Part shown: positions 1-12,509 of the stretch, piece after piece
Position numbering within the stretch: the stretch's first letter is position 1
Layout: each line of letters opens with the position of its first letter
Assembly: GCF_027595985.1 (NCBI RefSeq)
Contig: NC_073303.1
Span: forward strand, 101,758,320-101,822,319
Source: Sorex araneus
Lineage: Eukaryota; Chordata; Mammalia; Eulipotyphla; Soricidae
Length of the DNA stretch: 64,000 nucleotides
Direction of reading: 5' to 3'
The notes under the pieces: generated by a model
What the model saw: the letters and a program-made list of their open reading frames with translations, nothing else
Database searches by the model: none
What the model was told of the DNA's origin: nothing
Position numbers and translations under genes: made by a program

Positions 1-1352
1 TAGAAGTGAAGAGAAGAAAGAACAAAGCTTTCAATTTTAGAACACAAAATTCAGGGACACCCAGGAGATCCCAGGGGGCGGGTTTGCTGGTCCCCCCCTT
101 TGCAGATACTTAATCACAGCACCACACGGCACAGTCCTTTCTGCAGCTGCATGAGCTCGACCCCGGAGGCACTTAAACTAATTTGGACACGAGCAGCTCC
201 CGGAGAGGACTCCAGGCTGTGATGGGAGCCCCTGGCCCATGCTCTCCAGGCTTCTCCATCATATGAGCACCACAAAAGGGGAGTAAAAGCTAGCAGGGAT
301 GCAACTACTGGCAGAATTTTCCCTGGACTTCATACAAAAAAAACAAAGCCACGTGGCCGCTCGGCCTAATATCTATTCATTGTCAGCAATGTGAAACGGT
401 TCCTTTTTAGCAGGTCTGACTGGGGGGGGAAACTCCAAACAATAATACTGAGTTTTTTGTTGAAATATTGAAGGTAATCAAAGTAGCAGCCACTTCTCTA
501 GACTGTGAACTAAGCCATAACCCCACGCTGGCCGAGGAGAGGAAATATCCTCCTTTCTCGGTTCTTTTCCCTTTTCCGGGAAAAATACAGTGTGGAGTCC
601 GCCATATTATGAGGTCTATTAAGCAGGCACGAACTTAGAGGCGCGGGAATGAGAGGGGGAAAAAAAATTATGTACTTGGAACAGCGGGACACTTGGGCAG
701 TCTCGGGCCGATACCAGCGCATGCTCCGCCGAGATTCTACCCAGGAGGCCACACTCTTGTGTGGCCTCGTTGCTTCAGATCAACCAGAATCCGGAGGAAG
801 TACTTTTGGTTCCAGAAACTGCTTGCAGCCATGTCTCTAGACTGTGAACTAAGCCATAGCCCCAAGCCGGCCGAGGATGGGAAATATCCTTTTTTTCTCG
901 TCGGGCAGCCTGGTGTCAGCCATAATATGAGGACTATTTATTAAGCAGGCATGAACTTGGTGGCGCGGGAAAGAGGGGAAAAATTCTATGTACTTGAAAC
1001 AGTGGGACTTTATATCTCTCCAGTCTCAGCAATGGAAAACTAATTATTAAATGCTTCATTGTCAGTAGGACTGTTTTTCTTGGGGGAAAACTCCAACAAT
1101 AGTGAGCTTTGTGTTGAATTATGTAATGTAATCAAGGTAAAGGGAAAATGAAGTGAAATTTATCAATTATGCAGGGGGGGATGGGGGCTGGGGAGACGGG
1201 GGTTGGGAGGTAGACTAAGGTCTTTGGTGGCGGAATATGGGCACAGGTGAAGGGATGGGTGTTTGAGTATTGTATAACTGAGACATAAGCCTGAGAACTT
1301 TGTAACTTTCCACATGGTGATTCAATAAAATAAATTTTAAAAAAAAGAAAGC
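1..1352 (+). mobile_element. L1 3' UTR, long variant with internal duplication
   Basis: Non-coding 3' end of an L1 element, entering from the window edge. Positions 395-490 and 1025-1135 match the reverse complement of the 3' UTR of the large L1 at 18,580-24,559. The stretch 1,150-1,345 holds the stereotyped end: a G-rich tract, then the words gtgaagggatgggtgttt-like and ggtgattcaataaaa, then an A-rich tail. A block beginning at 495 recurs at 834, so the UTR carries a direct duplication. Short open frames here (510-752 minus, 649-944 plus) are chance reading frames. The part before 395 is assigned by weaker similarity to the long UTR at 26,100-26,260. Confidence 0.7.
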
Positions 1353-1357
1353 ACAAA

Positions 1358-1532
1358 GTGGGCGGAGCAATAGTACAGAAGGTAGGGCGTTTGTTTGCCT
1401 TGAATGCGGCCAACCAGGGTTTGATCCCTAGCATCCCATGCGGTCCCCCAAGCACCGCCAGGAGTAATTCCTGAGAGCACAGCCAAGAGTAACTCCTGAG
1501 CATCGTTGGGTGTGACCCCAAAAGGAAAAAAA
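1358..1532 (+). mobile_element. SINE-A (tRNA-derived, A-tailed)
   Basis: Diverged copy of the dominant SINE of the window. It begins with ggcggagcaatagtacag (A-box region), has a degenerate B-box (gggtttgatccct), the body word catcccatgcggtccccc, and ends in tgtgaccccaaaaggaaaaa. It directly follows the A-tail of the preceding L1 end, as is common when an A-rich tail serves as a target. Confidence 0.85.
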
Positions 1533-1744
1533 GAGCATTAAGTGACAGATAAAGCATTCAGATCATGAAACCCCTCCCTGGCATACCCAAAATCTTTAGT
1601 TCAGGTTTAACAAATCTCCCTAATTCATTTCTTCTCTGTTTGGGTCACCTAGTTTTGAACCCTATCCCCACTTTGCTGACTTGCATTTAAATGTAATTAT
1701 GTACCCCAGCCTATAGCTGGGTTGAACAAGAACTCATAGAAAAG

Positions 1745-1865
1745 AAGGCATAGTGTTATTCTCCATCCAAATTGCATGACTTTATCTTTTCTTGTGGCCA
1801 AGTAGTATACAGTTGTGTATATGTACCACAGTTTTGTTTGTTGTTTGTTTTATCCGGTCATCTGG
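1745..1865 (-). mobile_element. L1 ORF2 3'-end fragment, inverted
   Basis: Reverse-strand L1 sequence coding for the end of ORF2. It contains the familiar run of sequence around the last tens of codons (gtatacagttgtgtatatg and neighbours, related to 19,140-19,200). It abuts a plus-strand L1 3' UTR at about 1,935, an arrangement expected from twin-priming inversion, though two separate insertions are possible. Confidence 0.5.
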
Positions 1866-1934
1866 CATTTGTAGGCAGAAGGTATATGTATAGGTCAGGG
1901 AAGAGTACAGTATGACACGGGTGGAAGAAAGTCT

Positions 1935-2155
1935 CTGGAGGAGAAAGAACACTGAAAGTAGGTGTAAAGTGTCTGCCATAGAGGCAGGTTGAGGATGGGA
2001 AGCAAACTAGAGACATTGGTGGAGGGAAGTGATCACTGGTGAAGGGGTGGTGATGGAATACTGCATAACTGAAACTCAATCATGAGTAATTTTGGAACTT
2101 TGAAGTTCATGGTGACTCAATTTAAAAAGAATAATAAGCATAATGCAAAAAAATT
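1935..2155 (+). mobile_element. L1 3' UTR end
   Basis: Carries the order seen in all L1 ends here: an 'agaggcagg' purine-rich part, acattggtgg, a diverged gaaggggtggtgatgg, gcataactgaaactcaatca, and ggtgactcaattt before an A-rich tail. More diverged than the copies at 7,250 or 8,262. Confidence 0.75.
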
Positions 2156-2639
2156 GAAGGAAAGAATAGTGTTTAAATTTGAGTAGCAGTGTTCTCCAAT
2201 ACCACCCTAATAGCCCCCTGGGGGAGCATTTATTCTGGATTATAATATCTGTCTATTTTCTAATGCTTCTTTCTCAAGAGAAGGGAGCACTTTGGGAGCA
2301 ATGACTTAGTCCTATAGTATTAGTTGGTTGTTGGTATTGATTAAATAGCTTTCTCTCTTTCTCTTTGTCTTCCTCTCTCTCTCCACACACAAATACATAC
2401 ATACGTATACACCACAGACTACAAAAATTATTGAACAATTGAAGCACAGAAAGGTTAACAACTAAGCAAGGTCACAAAGTTGGAAAATAGAAGAGGTAGG
2501 ATATGATCTCAATGTTTTGATGCAAGCTGTCTATCTAAAGAGCCCGCCTTCATGACTGTAAGGGAGTTCAACTCACTGAAGTGGGTACCTGATTCTCTTA
2601 TTTCTTTTCCTCATTTCACACTGGACACCTCAGGCCTGT
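2156..2639. other. Mostly unique sequence with a MIR-like remnant
   Basis: No gene seen. Positions 2,435-2,520 (cacagaaaggttaacaac ... caaggtcacaaagttgg) resemble the core of an ancient MIR element on the plus strand. A CT-rich low-complexity stretch lies at 2,350-2,385. Confidence 0.4.
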
Positions 2640-2644
2640 ATATA

Positions 2645-2708
2645 CTATGTCCTATACTATACTATACTATACTATACTATACTATACTATACTATACTAT
2701 ACTATACT
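2645..2708. repeat. (CTATA)n microsatellite
   Basis: About 12 near-perfect tandem pentamers of the form tatac. Confidence 0.95.
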
Positions 2709-4369
2709 GAATCTGTCACATCTAACACAGTGTCTGTTAAAATGAAAACTCAGTTGTTGAATAGGTGAAAGTTTGAGCAAGCTTACATTGGATTTGTTTC
2801 TTGTTGTATTAATTGAGCTGAGGCTGTAATTGATTGCATTTATAAAACATTGGATTTTACATCTATTGATCAGCATTTCAGTCCATGTGACATATTCAAC
2901 GTATTCCACATTTAATAATAATCCATGAAGGGCAGGTCATCTCCACTCTGTGTGGGCATAAGTATACAAGCTTTTCTGAGTCTTTAGCAGAATATTAAAT
3001 TTAAGACTGTTAAATTTAGGAATATTAAACTATTCTTTAATAGGTGAGTTCAAAGCTCAGTTCAAGTAGTGGGGATAATCTTGTCCAAACTAAGACCCCA
3101 TGAAAGGAGAAATATTTCAAAAGATATATGTTTAATAAATATGGGCAGAAAGTACATGCATGGTAGTAATTTTTGGTTTTAGAAGTTATTGATACAGATT
3201 TTTGGTTGATCTCATTAATCTACATTAAGCAGTAAATATGGAAAACAGGAAAAGCTTAAAACTTAGAGTCAGCGAATCTAACTGTGATTCCATTACCATG
3301 TGAATTTGGGAAAGAGTTTTTTAAACTCTTGTCTACTTTGATTTCTTTGTTTATAAAGCACTGCTGGTTAGTATGCAAATTCATTGAAATAATGTATATG
3401 ACATCAACTCATTGAATAAGACTCTCTCGTGAGATGTAAGAAGATGAAGTTTTTTTTTTTCTTTCCCATTACCACATCACACTATTTACATAAGATTGAC
3501 TGTTCTGTCAGTGCAGGAAAACTACAATGCCTCATGTCAGGCATTTTCAACCATTTTAATTTAAAAACGCAGTCTAGTTCATGTCTAGTCAGGTTCATGT
3601 CTAGTCTGTAATAATCAGAGCTGTGAACTTTATCCAAAAGTAGGAGTTCTCTTCCCACATCCAGGCCGTGTTACTGAGTCCACCAAATCACATCTAAGGG
3701 TCTCTGATTTTCTAGGATAGCCCACTGGACTGCATAAAATCACACACATGACTATGGCTTAGTATGCCAAAAAAAGATGGAAAGCAAAATTAGCAAAGAA
3801 AAAAATAAATGAAACAACATCAGGAAGAAATTAGAAATTAGACCCAAGTTTCCAAACATTTTCTCCTAATGGTGTTAAGCAAGATAAGATAATTTCTCCA
3901 GCAATGAAAAAGACTGCTATCTCAAAGAAAGTTATTAGTGACATGGCTATCAGGATATTTACTGGGGGCCTACACAGCGGTATCTTTTTCCTTGCATGTG
4001 CCAACATTCCAGATACCCAGAAGGAAAGCAGTGATTCAGCATATTGCTCGTGTAAGCAATTTAAAACCGGGACTATTCTGATTGGTTGGAGAGATGAGGA
4101 TTCGAAATTCCAAGGCCCCATACATAAGGCCTAACCCTTCATAAGCAAAACTTTCTCAGAACAAGCAATCATTAACTATGTTAACTAAAGGTTAGCTGCT
4201 TTCTGTGTTAAAAGGATAATTCTCTTCTAGCTTCTGTTCTTAGCTGCTTCCCAACTTGAAGCTAACCTTGGGCAGGATTGAGCAGAGGGAATAAAAGAAG
4301 AGGATTTAAAAATTTGGTTGTTAACTGCTCTGTTTTAACTTTGCCTCATTTTTGTCTCATTTTTAGCAT
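2709..4369. other. Unique sequence, no gene recognised
   Basis: AT-rich. The longest open frames (3,831-4,121 minus, 96 codons, and the opposite-strand 3,904-4,134) overlap each other, resemble no family I know and have no context; I treat them as chance. No clear repeat seen. Confidence 0.4.
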
Positions 4370-4371
4370 AT

Positions 4372-4545
4372 TATTTATAACAAGCTATAAAAAATAAATT
4401 ATTTTGATTCTTCTTTGAGGGCACAGTTTGAGGTTCCGGATGGAAATATGGTAGTGGGAAGGTATGACGGTAGTGGGATTGATGTTGTAGTATTAAATGT
4501 AATCAAATACTGTGAACAACTTTATAAAACTAAAATAAATTTTAA
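4372..4545 (+). mobile_element. 3' tail of a second LINE-like family (tail B)
   Basis: Matches the end at 58,560-58,735: a gttccggatggaaatatgg segment, a 'gtgggaaggta' word, attaaatgtaatcaaatac, tgtgaacaactttataaaac, then an A-rich end. This differs from the main L1 tail, which ends in gattcaataaaa. Other copies are at 17,340 and, inverted, 36,762. Confidence 0.6.
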
Positions 4546-5778
4546 AAATTGGCAAAAATCTCAATATCAACCGATATTTATTTTGAATGAGACAAGAAAC
4601 CACACCAAAATGCACAGGTGAAAAATATTAATCTAAAACTAAGAAAAAACATTTTTTTAACTACCTGACAGTCTTATGTAGTATTTTTCTTATACATTAG
4701 CAGTATCTTTAATACAGGTTGCTTGATAATATAAGTTACTCCACAAGACAATTTTGTAGTATTTTCAATAGTATAAAAAGATACTCCACTCTCCCATAGT
4801 GTAACCATTTGAAATTCATTTCCATTTTGGGTAGATAAAATAGCTTTCTTTCTAAGTCACAGTGCACCTTTGGTTAAGTTATGAGTAGGTTTACTGTTGT
4901 CAAAACTGGAGAATTCTGCCAAACATTGCACTCATGAATTGAGAGACTTGGCAGAAATGTCCCCAGATAAGCCTTTTGCTACATCATGTTCAACATTCTC
5001 ATCTTCTCTGTGCTGGGATCTGTCATCCTGCACCTGTGCCTTAATATCACAAGACTGAGTGGGTTGGCATTAAATTGCAGTGAAATCATTTGAGGAAGTC
5101 ATACCCATACTAGAACTGTAAGTAAAAAATGTGAACTGAATCTAATGCTTCCTGGAGTTCATCAATGTATTTCAATCCAAGTCAAGACACCTGCAAGTCA
5201 ACTTCCCATAGTTCACTGATAATCAATATACAGAGGTTTGATTTTGTTTTCTTAGATAATTTGAGCATAACTCTGGGAATAAGAATGACATTGAGCAGTT
5301 GCTGTGGATGTGTAGAGAGTAGAAGTCAGTGATGCTGGAGACATTTTTCAATGTATAAGACAGCATTCCCAGGGCGAAGAGTTACCTAGCCGCAGATGTC
5401 AAAAGTGAAAATACGGAGGAACCTGGTGAGAAAGACCTGCTACATTGGTATCCATACATTCTTGTCCCCAACACTACAACATGCACACCACTGGAACACC
5501 CCAGGCACTGGTGGAATTGTGAAGAAGAGACAGTTCTGAATGGAAGCAGACCATGGTAGTAAGGCATCAAGGCTGAAATATCTAACTTTTTAAAATTTTA
5601 CAAAATGTAAGGTCAAAGAGTCACATGGTCAGAGTTCTTCCAGGGTCTTAAAGTAGGGCTTGCAAACTTCAGCTTCATTATGTTTGGGTTAAATCTTGTC
5701 TTCCTGCCCCCACTAAACTAGAGGTGTCAGGCAGACCTCTAGCTTAGCAGCTTGTTACATGTACACATTTAGCATGCA
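4546..5778. other. Unique sequence, no gene recognised
   Basis: No convincing coding, RNA or repeat signal. The short frame at 5,382-5,570 (minus) is unsupported. Confidence 0.4.
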
Positions 5779-5794
5779 TACATTTAGAAGGAAT
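5779..5794. repeat. Target-site duplication of RTE copy 1 (left)
   Basis: tacatttagaaggaat, repeated exactly at 7,791-7,806 just after the RTE 3' end. Confidence 0.9.
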
Positions 5795-5950
5795 GATGCA
5801 GGACAACCATGCGAGCAAGCCAAGTTCCGAAAAAGATTCAGCAGGATCAACCATATCCAAATGGTGAATGGTGACCAAACTCATTGAGGTTTCACAAGAG
5901 TTCAAGATGCCGCTCTGTCTAACATTCATCGATTTAAAGAAGGCCTTTGA

Positions 5951-6441
<491 letters not shown>

Positions 6442-7249
6442 AAAGAAGGCCTTTGATTCTGTAGAGACTAAAGTGGTCATCGAAGCCCCAGCCAAACAGG
6501 GCATTCAAACTCAGTACATTAGGATCCTCCGTGAGCTGTATTACGGATTCACCACCAAGATCTCACCATTCTGCAAGGAAGTGATAATCGAAATAAAGAG
6601 AAGGGTTCGGCAGGACACAACATTTCACCGAAAATCTTCAGCGCCACCCTCAAGAACATCATTCGATGACTGGAATGGGAAGGAATGGAAGTGAAGATAG
6701 ATGGTCGGCAACTACACCACCTCCATGTCGCTGATGACATTATTCTAATAACACCAAATATCAGCCAAGCAGCATGAATGCTGACTGACTTCGACCGTGA
6801 ATGTGGAAAGGTTGAACTGCATCTGAATCTCTCGAAAACAATGTTCATGAGAAACAAACTAGTTCCTGATGTTCCATTTGTCCTCAATGAAACGAACATC
6901 TCTGAATGCAGGAGTTATGTGCACCTAAGTCAAGGACTCAACATGAAAATGACCCAGCACCTGAACTGCGCAGGAGGAAGAGAGCAGCTTAGAACGTCTT
7001 CAAGAGCGTCGAAGAAGTGGTTAAGAGGACGAAGAACTTCCAGCTCCGGGCACATCTTTTCTACTCCACCGTTCTTCCTGCACTAACATATGGCTCAGAG
7101 ACCTGGGCCCTACAAAAACAGGATAAGAACGTGATTCGGGTATCCCAAAGAGGAATGGAAAGAGCTATACTTAGAGCATCATGTCTCACTCAAGTGAGAG
7201 AAGGAATCTGGAGTTCCGACCTCCGTAAACGGTCAAGAATCAGGGATGC

Positions 7250-7464
7250 CATCATTTTCCTAAAAGTAGAGAGATGGTATTGGGAATATTTTCTGCCATG
7301 GAGGCATGGGGAGGGTGGAAAAGGAGAGGTATACTGGGGATATTGGTGGTAGGGAATGTGCACTGGTGGAGGGATGGGTGTTTGATCATTGTGTAATTGT
7401 AACCCAAACATGAAAGCTTATAACTTGCAGTGAGTCAATAAAATTTTTAAAAATTAAACAAAAA
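7250..7464 (+). mobile_element. Short L1 3' end inserted in RTE copy 1
   Basis: A 215-bp insert with gtgcactggtggagggatgg, cccaaacatgaaagcttata and gtgagtcaataaaat then an A-rich tail. It is flanked by aatcagggatgc at 7,238-7,249 and 7,465-7,476. The RTE reading resumes exactly after the second copy. Confidence 0.92.
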
Positions 7465-7790
7465 AATCAGGGATGCTATCTCATTTGCCAAGGCCTCGAA
7501 AATCAGATGAGATGGACACATAATGCGATTTAGAGATGACTGCTGGACTAGAGCTGTTGCCAACTGGATTCAAGGGGACATCAAAAGACCGTGTGGCCAC
7601 CCAGCTACGAGATAGTCAGACTTTTTTGTCAAGACTCTGAATGAATGCTTTGAGGCTCTTCGTGTTCCTGGAGTGAGCAGGCACCATTGGACTACACTAG
7701 CACATGACAGGGATGAATGAAGATGTTACTGGTGCCCGCTCGAACAAATCGAGGAACAACGGGATGACAAGTGACAAGTGATACAAGTGA

Positions 7791-7806
7791 TACATTTAGA
7801 AGGAAT
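7791..7806. repeat. Target-site duplication of RTE copy 1 (right)
   Basis: tacatttagaaggaat, identical to 5,779-5,794. Confidence 0.9.
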
Positions 7807-8261
7807 AAGCTGGATCATCTAACAGACTCTCTGGATAATATAACAGGCTAATATATTAACTCAACTTTGTAAAGGTGTGGCAGAGGGAGTTCCCAAGCCA
7901 GACTTCAGCAGGCTGGGAGGTGACCCACTTACGTGATCATTGATTCTCAATGCAGCCTGACCTTAAAGATTATATTTCACAAAGAACACCATATTTGGGC
8001 TTTGGTAAGCATTGCAGAAGCTCTGAGCTTTTGGTCCCAGTTAGCAATAATGGGGTTTATTTCTCATTTCCTAGTCCTCCAGGCGTTGGAATGTGTAAGC
8101 CTGTCCTGTGACTTTGGTTCACTACAAGGGGTTGTACAAATAGACAACTGGCAGAGTATTTGACTTTAACTTTCCATCCTCCCCTTCTAAATGTTGTACA
8201 AACATTCCTTTATTTACATGAGTCATTATTCTTTACTGGAAGAGGCAGAGAAGCTCCTTAA
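7807..8261. other. Unique sequence
   Basis: Nothing recognised. The 76-codon frame at 7,933-8,163 has no supporting evidence. Confidence 0.4.
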
Positions 8262-8757
8262 CATGGAGTATATACTTCTAAGTGAAATGAGTCAGAAAGA
8301 GAGACAGATATAGAATAGCCACTCATTTGTGGAATATAAAATAACATAATATCAGATTAACACCCAAGGAAAGTAGATACAAGAGAACTGCTCCACAGTT
8401 TGAAAGCCTGCCTCATGTGCTGGGGGAGTAGGCAATTGGGATAGAGAAGGGACCACTAAATCAATGATTGAAGGGTTGCTCGAGATGGGAGATGTGTGCT
8501 GAAAGTAGACTAAGGACCAAACATGATATCTCAATATCTGTACTGAAAACCATGATGCCCAAAAGTAGAGATAGAAGGAATAAGGAAGGTGCCTAACATA
8601 GAGGCAGGGGGTGGGGTGGGGGTGGCAGGAGGGTTAATTGGGACATTGGTGGTGAAAATGGGCACTGGTGAAGGGATGGGTGCTCAATCATTGTATGACT
8701 GAAACTCAATCATGAAAACTTTGTAACTGTATATCACAGTGATTCAATTAAAGAAAA
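8262..8757 (+). mobile_element. L1 3' end (end of ORF2 plus 3' UTR)
   Basis: Begins in the last codons of ORF2 (ctaagtgaaatgagtcag, encoding the LSEMSQ-like ending seen also at 19,027-19,269) and continues through the full 3' UTR to gtgattcaattaaag. A possible 7-bp TSD, ctcctta, lies at 8,254 and 8,760. Confidence 0.88.
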
Positions 8758-9384
8758 ATCTCCTTATCTTCTGCAATTTATCCCATACTGTATTTCTACA
8801 AAAATTCAAAGTGCGAGGAAGAATAAATAAATGAAAGTCCCTCTATGGGATGCAACAGAGTCAACTAAAAGACAGCAGGCCTTGGAACTTGTGTTATTCA
8901 TTCAATTCTCCAGGAAACCTGTTTCTTGAAGCAGGTTTGGGGACAGATATCAAACTGATATTCCAAAACCTAAAGTTCAGTGAAATAATGTGAAAATTTA
9001 TGAGCAAATGCATAATAATGATAGGACATGACAACTGTAGTGTAATTACAAATATTATAGATTGTTCATGTTGCTTATGTAATACATGTTGAAGCAACTC
9101 ATGAGTGTGGTCCTTTAGAGCAAAACCTTCTGATCCTCTCCACAAATCATTAATTATTCTCACTCAGGTACCAGATAAACTGTTAGGTGTCAGGTAATTA
9201 AAAAAAAGGCAGATGTGTTTGAACATCCCCTGTCTCTGAATCTTGGAATCTGTCCAGTTATTTGTATTCTTAAGCACATAACTGATGTTATTAACTGAAT
9301 GACATCAGGTTCAGCATTCTTTTTTTTAATGAAAGAATTGAGGCCAGAGTTACTTCTAAGTTTTCCAGTATTGATAAATTTTTT
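8758..9384. other. Unique sequence
   Basis: No gene or clear repeat seen. The 89-codon minus frame at 8,894-9,163 is not recognised. Confidence 0.35.
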
Positions 9385-9772
9385 GTGTGTGTCAACTTAT
9401 ATAGACCACAATGTCCAGATGGGTGGACAAACATTATGGATGTTTCCATGAGGATGTTTTCAGATGAGATAGATATTTAAATCAGAGGACTTTGGGTAAA
9501 GCAGTGAGACCATAGACATCAACCATGTGGATTGCTCTTCTATAATCAGTCCAAGCTCTGATGTAGCAACAGACCAACTTTTCCCAAGAAAGAAGAAATT
9601 CTGTAACAGCCTTTGGACTGAAATTGCATCACCTTATCTGTGTTTTTCAGGCTGCTGGCCTACCTTACTGAGTTTGAACTCCTCAGACTTCATAATCACA
9701 TGAGCAATTTCTTAAAATAAATTTCTCTATGCCCATGCATCCTACGGCTGCTGTTTCTCTGGAGAATGCTTA
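9385..9772 (+). mobile_element. Ancient mammalian repeat, probably old L1-type 3' end
   Basis: Diverged match to a widespread mammalian repeat, recalled by its landmarks: ggtggacaaacattatgg, ttaaatcagaggactttggg, caggctgctggcctac, and the end cttaaaataaatttctctat ... ctgtttctctggagaatgc. The family is given from memory (L1ME-like); the class is not certain. Confidence 0.55.
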
Positions 9773-10012
9773 CTAGTTCGTTCATGGCCCTTTGAGAAGA
9801 TTTTAGGATTTGAGTCTTGTCTTCCTATTCAGTAGCCAACACTTAAATACTCAAGGGCCTCTGGGAAGATATATCATATGTATGAATTGTTCAGCTCCTT
9901 GAAGATAGGTATTTTCCAGATTTTCTATCCCAAGGCAAAAGGATAATGCTCGGATTTAAACATGAGCAACAATGCAGGAGAATATAGCATTATTCCAAAA
10001 ATCAGAGCTGTG

Positions 10013-10192
10013 TGAGGGCAGAAGAGATAGTATGGCATGTAAGGCATTTACTTGTCATGCAAACAATTAATTTAGGCTCATTCCCCAGCACATTATATGT
10101 TAATGAGCATCTACTGAGGGTGATCCTTGAACACAGGGCCAGAAGTAAGGCCTAAGCACAGCCGGCTGTGGCCTATAAGGAAAAAAATCAGT
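10013..10192 (+). mobile_element. Old SINE-A copy
   Basis: Highly diverged, but keeps the order gcagaagagatagtatgg, gtcatgcaaac, ctcattccccagcac, gagcatctactgagggtgat and a final A-rich end. Confidence 0.6.
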
Positions 10193-10589
10193 GCTCTGGG
10201 GGCTAGGATATATATTAGAATTAGACATTTTTAGAAATTAGAAATTTTGCTCTGCATGATGCTTGAAGCTCTGGTTCAGTTACTGGTACTTCAACAATAC
10301 AGAAGGCAAATGAAAAAATAAGAACTAAAAGTCATAATCATTAAATTTAAAAATCAGGGAACTGAAATAGGAAGTTTCCTCCCAAGGAAATAGATGTCAA
10401 AATCAGAGAGACATAGTAAACAGACAAAAGAGCCAAAGTATAAACTGACAAGATGAAACTCAAGATTAGAGGGAAATTCTAGGAAGACAGTGAGGAGTGG
10501 AAAGGCCCAGCTGTTAGAATTCAAACCGGATCAATAAAAACAGGTACAAATATAGACATTAGGAGTGAGGCTCTATGATTCACCCAACA
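10193..10589. other. Unique or very old repeat sequence
   Basis: Nothing assignable. The stretch 10,195-10,320 has weak SINE-like words (gctctgggggctagg) but no clear boundary. Confidence 0.3.
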
Positions 10590-10720
10590 AATATTTACTG
10601 TGTCTCTGTCATATGTCAGGCACCATTCCAAGCTGTAAGAATGAAATGATGAACAAAGGTAACACGATATCTACCTGGGAAGATTGTAGAGGTGTCTTTA
10701 AGTCACTAACAGAAAAGTGA
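10590..10720 (+). mobile_element. L2-like 3' end remnant
   Basis: cccaacaaatatttactgtg followed by catatgtcaggcaccattcc and gatgaacaaagg reproduces the well-known mammalian L2-type 3' end. Diverged; family from memory. Confidence 0.5.
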
Positions 10721-10819
10721 GGCTGCGGCAAGTAAAGGAGAGGCCAGAGCATACCTTGACTTAAGCCTGTTTTCTCTTCTGCAGGGAACAGGAAAGGGAC
10801 ACTGAACTTCCTAAGGAGT

Positions 10820-10885
10820 TCTTTTCTCCTTCCTTCTCCTTCTCCATCTCCTCCTCCTCCTCCTCCTTCTTCTCATTCTTCTTTG
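10820..10885. repeat. Polypyrimidine (TCC/TTC)n tract
   Basis: Almost pure C/T for about 65 bp with ctc and ttc triplets. Confidence 0.85.
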
Positions 10886-10909
10886 ATATTGGGAACTTTT
10901 GAAGGCAAA

Positions 10910-11062
10910 GGATTTTTTAATTGAATTATAGTAAGACACAGTTACAAAGTTGTTCATGATTTGGTTTCAGTCCCATAATGTTCCAACACCCATCCCTTCG
11001 TCATTGTACATTTCCCACTTCCAATATCCCACACACACACCTGCCTCTATGAGACTCACTTT

Positions 11063-11105
<43 letters not shown>

Positions 11106-11200
11106 GCTCACTCTGTCTGTATACTCTCTTCTCTCTCATTTCCTATCCTTTTGGGCCTTATACATTGCAATACTGATACTGAAAGGGTTTCAGGTGGGAC
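10910..11200 (-). mobile_element. L1 3' UTR end
   Basis: Reverse-strand L1 tail: ttttttaattgaattatag at its 3' end, then acacccatcccttcg and cccacttccaatatccc. It contains a (CT)n run at 11,066-11,105 where the UTR normally has a GA-rich part. Confidence 0.8.
11066..11105. repeat. (CT)n microsatellite
   Basis: About 20 CT dimers inside the L1 UTR, a slippage expansion of its agagag tract. Confidence 0.95.
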
Positions 11201-11214
11201 ATTTTTTTAAGAAG

Positions 11215-12500
11215 CCAATTTCAAGTGAGTATGCATTCCTACCAAAAAACAACTTTAAAATCCCTCTTATTTGTATTTGACATGAATTAGAGAAAATAAA
11301 GTTTAGAGATCTCTTTAGGACAGTTGACAATATTTGCCAAAGCTATCAACCAGAATTTGTTTTTATAAACTTAAAGAATTGGGATTTAGACATTTTTTGA
11401 CTTGCAAAAGAGGGCCAGAATGGAGGAAAGTCATGTGCACATCACCTACACATATTCTAGCTCACAACCCCTCTGCATGGACATACATATGCTAGGGCAT
11501 AAGCAAGCCCTGAACAAACTCAGTGCACCATTGCTTTATCCATCAAGGTATGCTGACTCTGTGCCAGAACCAGTGCTTGGTTCTGGGAATGTGGCCCATC
11601 TGGAGCTTAGGGTCCCCTGGAAGATGAAACATTCACACAAATGCAAACATTTTTAATTGCACATTGTTGCAGACCAGCTATGTAGCCAGAAAAAGAAAAG
11701 ATGTGCTGTATTTGGAGAGAATAACTGAGCCAAGACAGGACTCTTGGGTGTCAAAGGGAAAGGTGAAATCAATTGACTTGACATCTTGAAGCAAGAGACA
11801 TGTTCCTCTTTCCGGAGCCATGGAAACACATTATTATTCCTTGCATCTTATATTTTATCTACATATCAGATGTGAAGGTAACAAGGAGAGGGTGGAGGCC
11901 ATTAAACTCTGTGTCAGAGTGATTGATAGGAATGCCATCATCTCCTGAAAATGTTACCTAAATATCACTCATGCTTTAAGTGTGCTTCTTTCACAGTCTT
12001 TTAAGAATTTCATAAATCCTACTTGTAAGGAAGACTGCTGCTAACACTCACAACACAAAGTTTTTTGCAGGTGAGATGCAGACATCTGTGCTTCAGGCAG
12101 ATAGCTCAGCATCACTAAATGTTGGGCTAAAAGAAAATACTGAAAGTTAATATCTTGGGTGCCAAGATCCCAAAGTCAAATTCTTGACTATTACACATAC
12201 TTCTTTATGAGATTTTCTTAGAGAACTGACATGATTTAAAAGTTTTACCCTCCTTCTTTTCAAATAAATTAAAATATAGTTAATTAGGTTTGTCTTGTGG
12301 TTCCAAAGTGTTTCTTAGTAGCATAGTTTGACTTCTTGTATGAACCAAGTGCTCAAGTTGTTAGCAGACTCTAGAGAAACAAAAAGTCAAATAACTAAAG
12401 AAAAAAGCATAAAAATCAATGCAGAGCCTAATTCCTGAGAAAAGAGAGAAGGGGTGGGATATTTCCAAAGAAAATCAGATAACTTTTAGCTGCTAGAAAA
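11215..12500. other. Mostly unique sequence
   Basis: No gene seen. Positions 11,525-11,650 (ctgactctgtgccagaacca ... ggagcttagggtcccctgg) are a weak L2-like match. The 84-codon plus frame at 11,402-11,656 overlaps it and is not supported. Confidence 0.35.
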
Positions 12501-12509
12501 GATGCAAGG

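Noticed and set aside
2645-2708. CRISPR-like regular array
   Set aside because: Simple pentamer repeat without spacers; mammalian context.
3831-4134. Opposed 96- and 76-codon frames
   Set aside because: They overlap on opposite strands, resemble no family, and have no promoter, splice or poly-A context.
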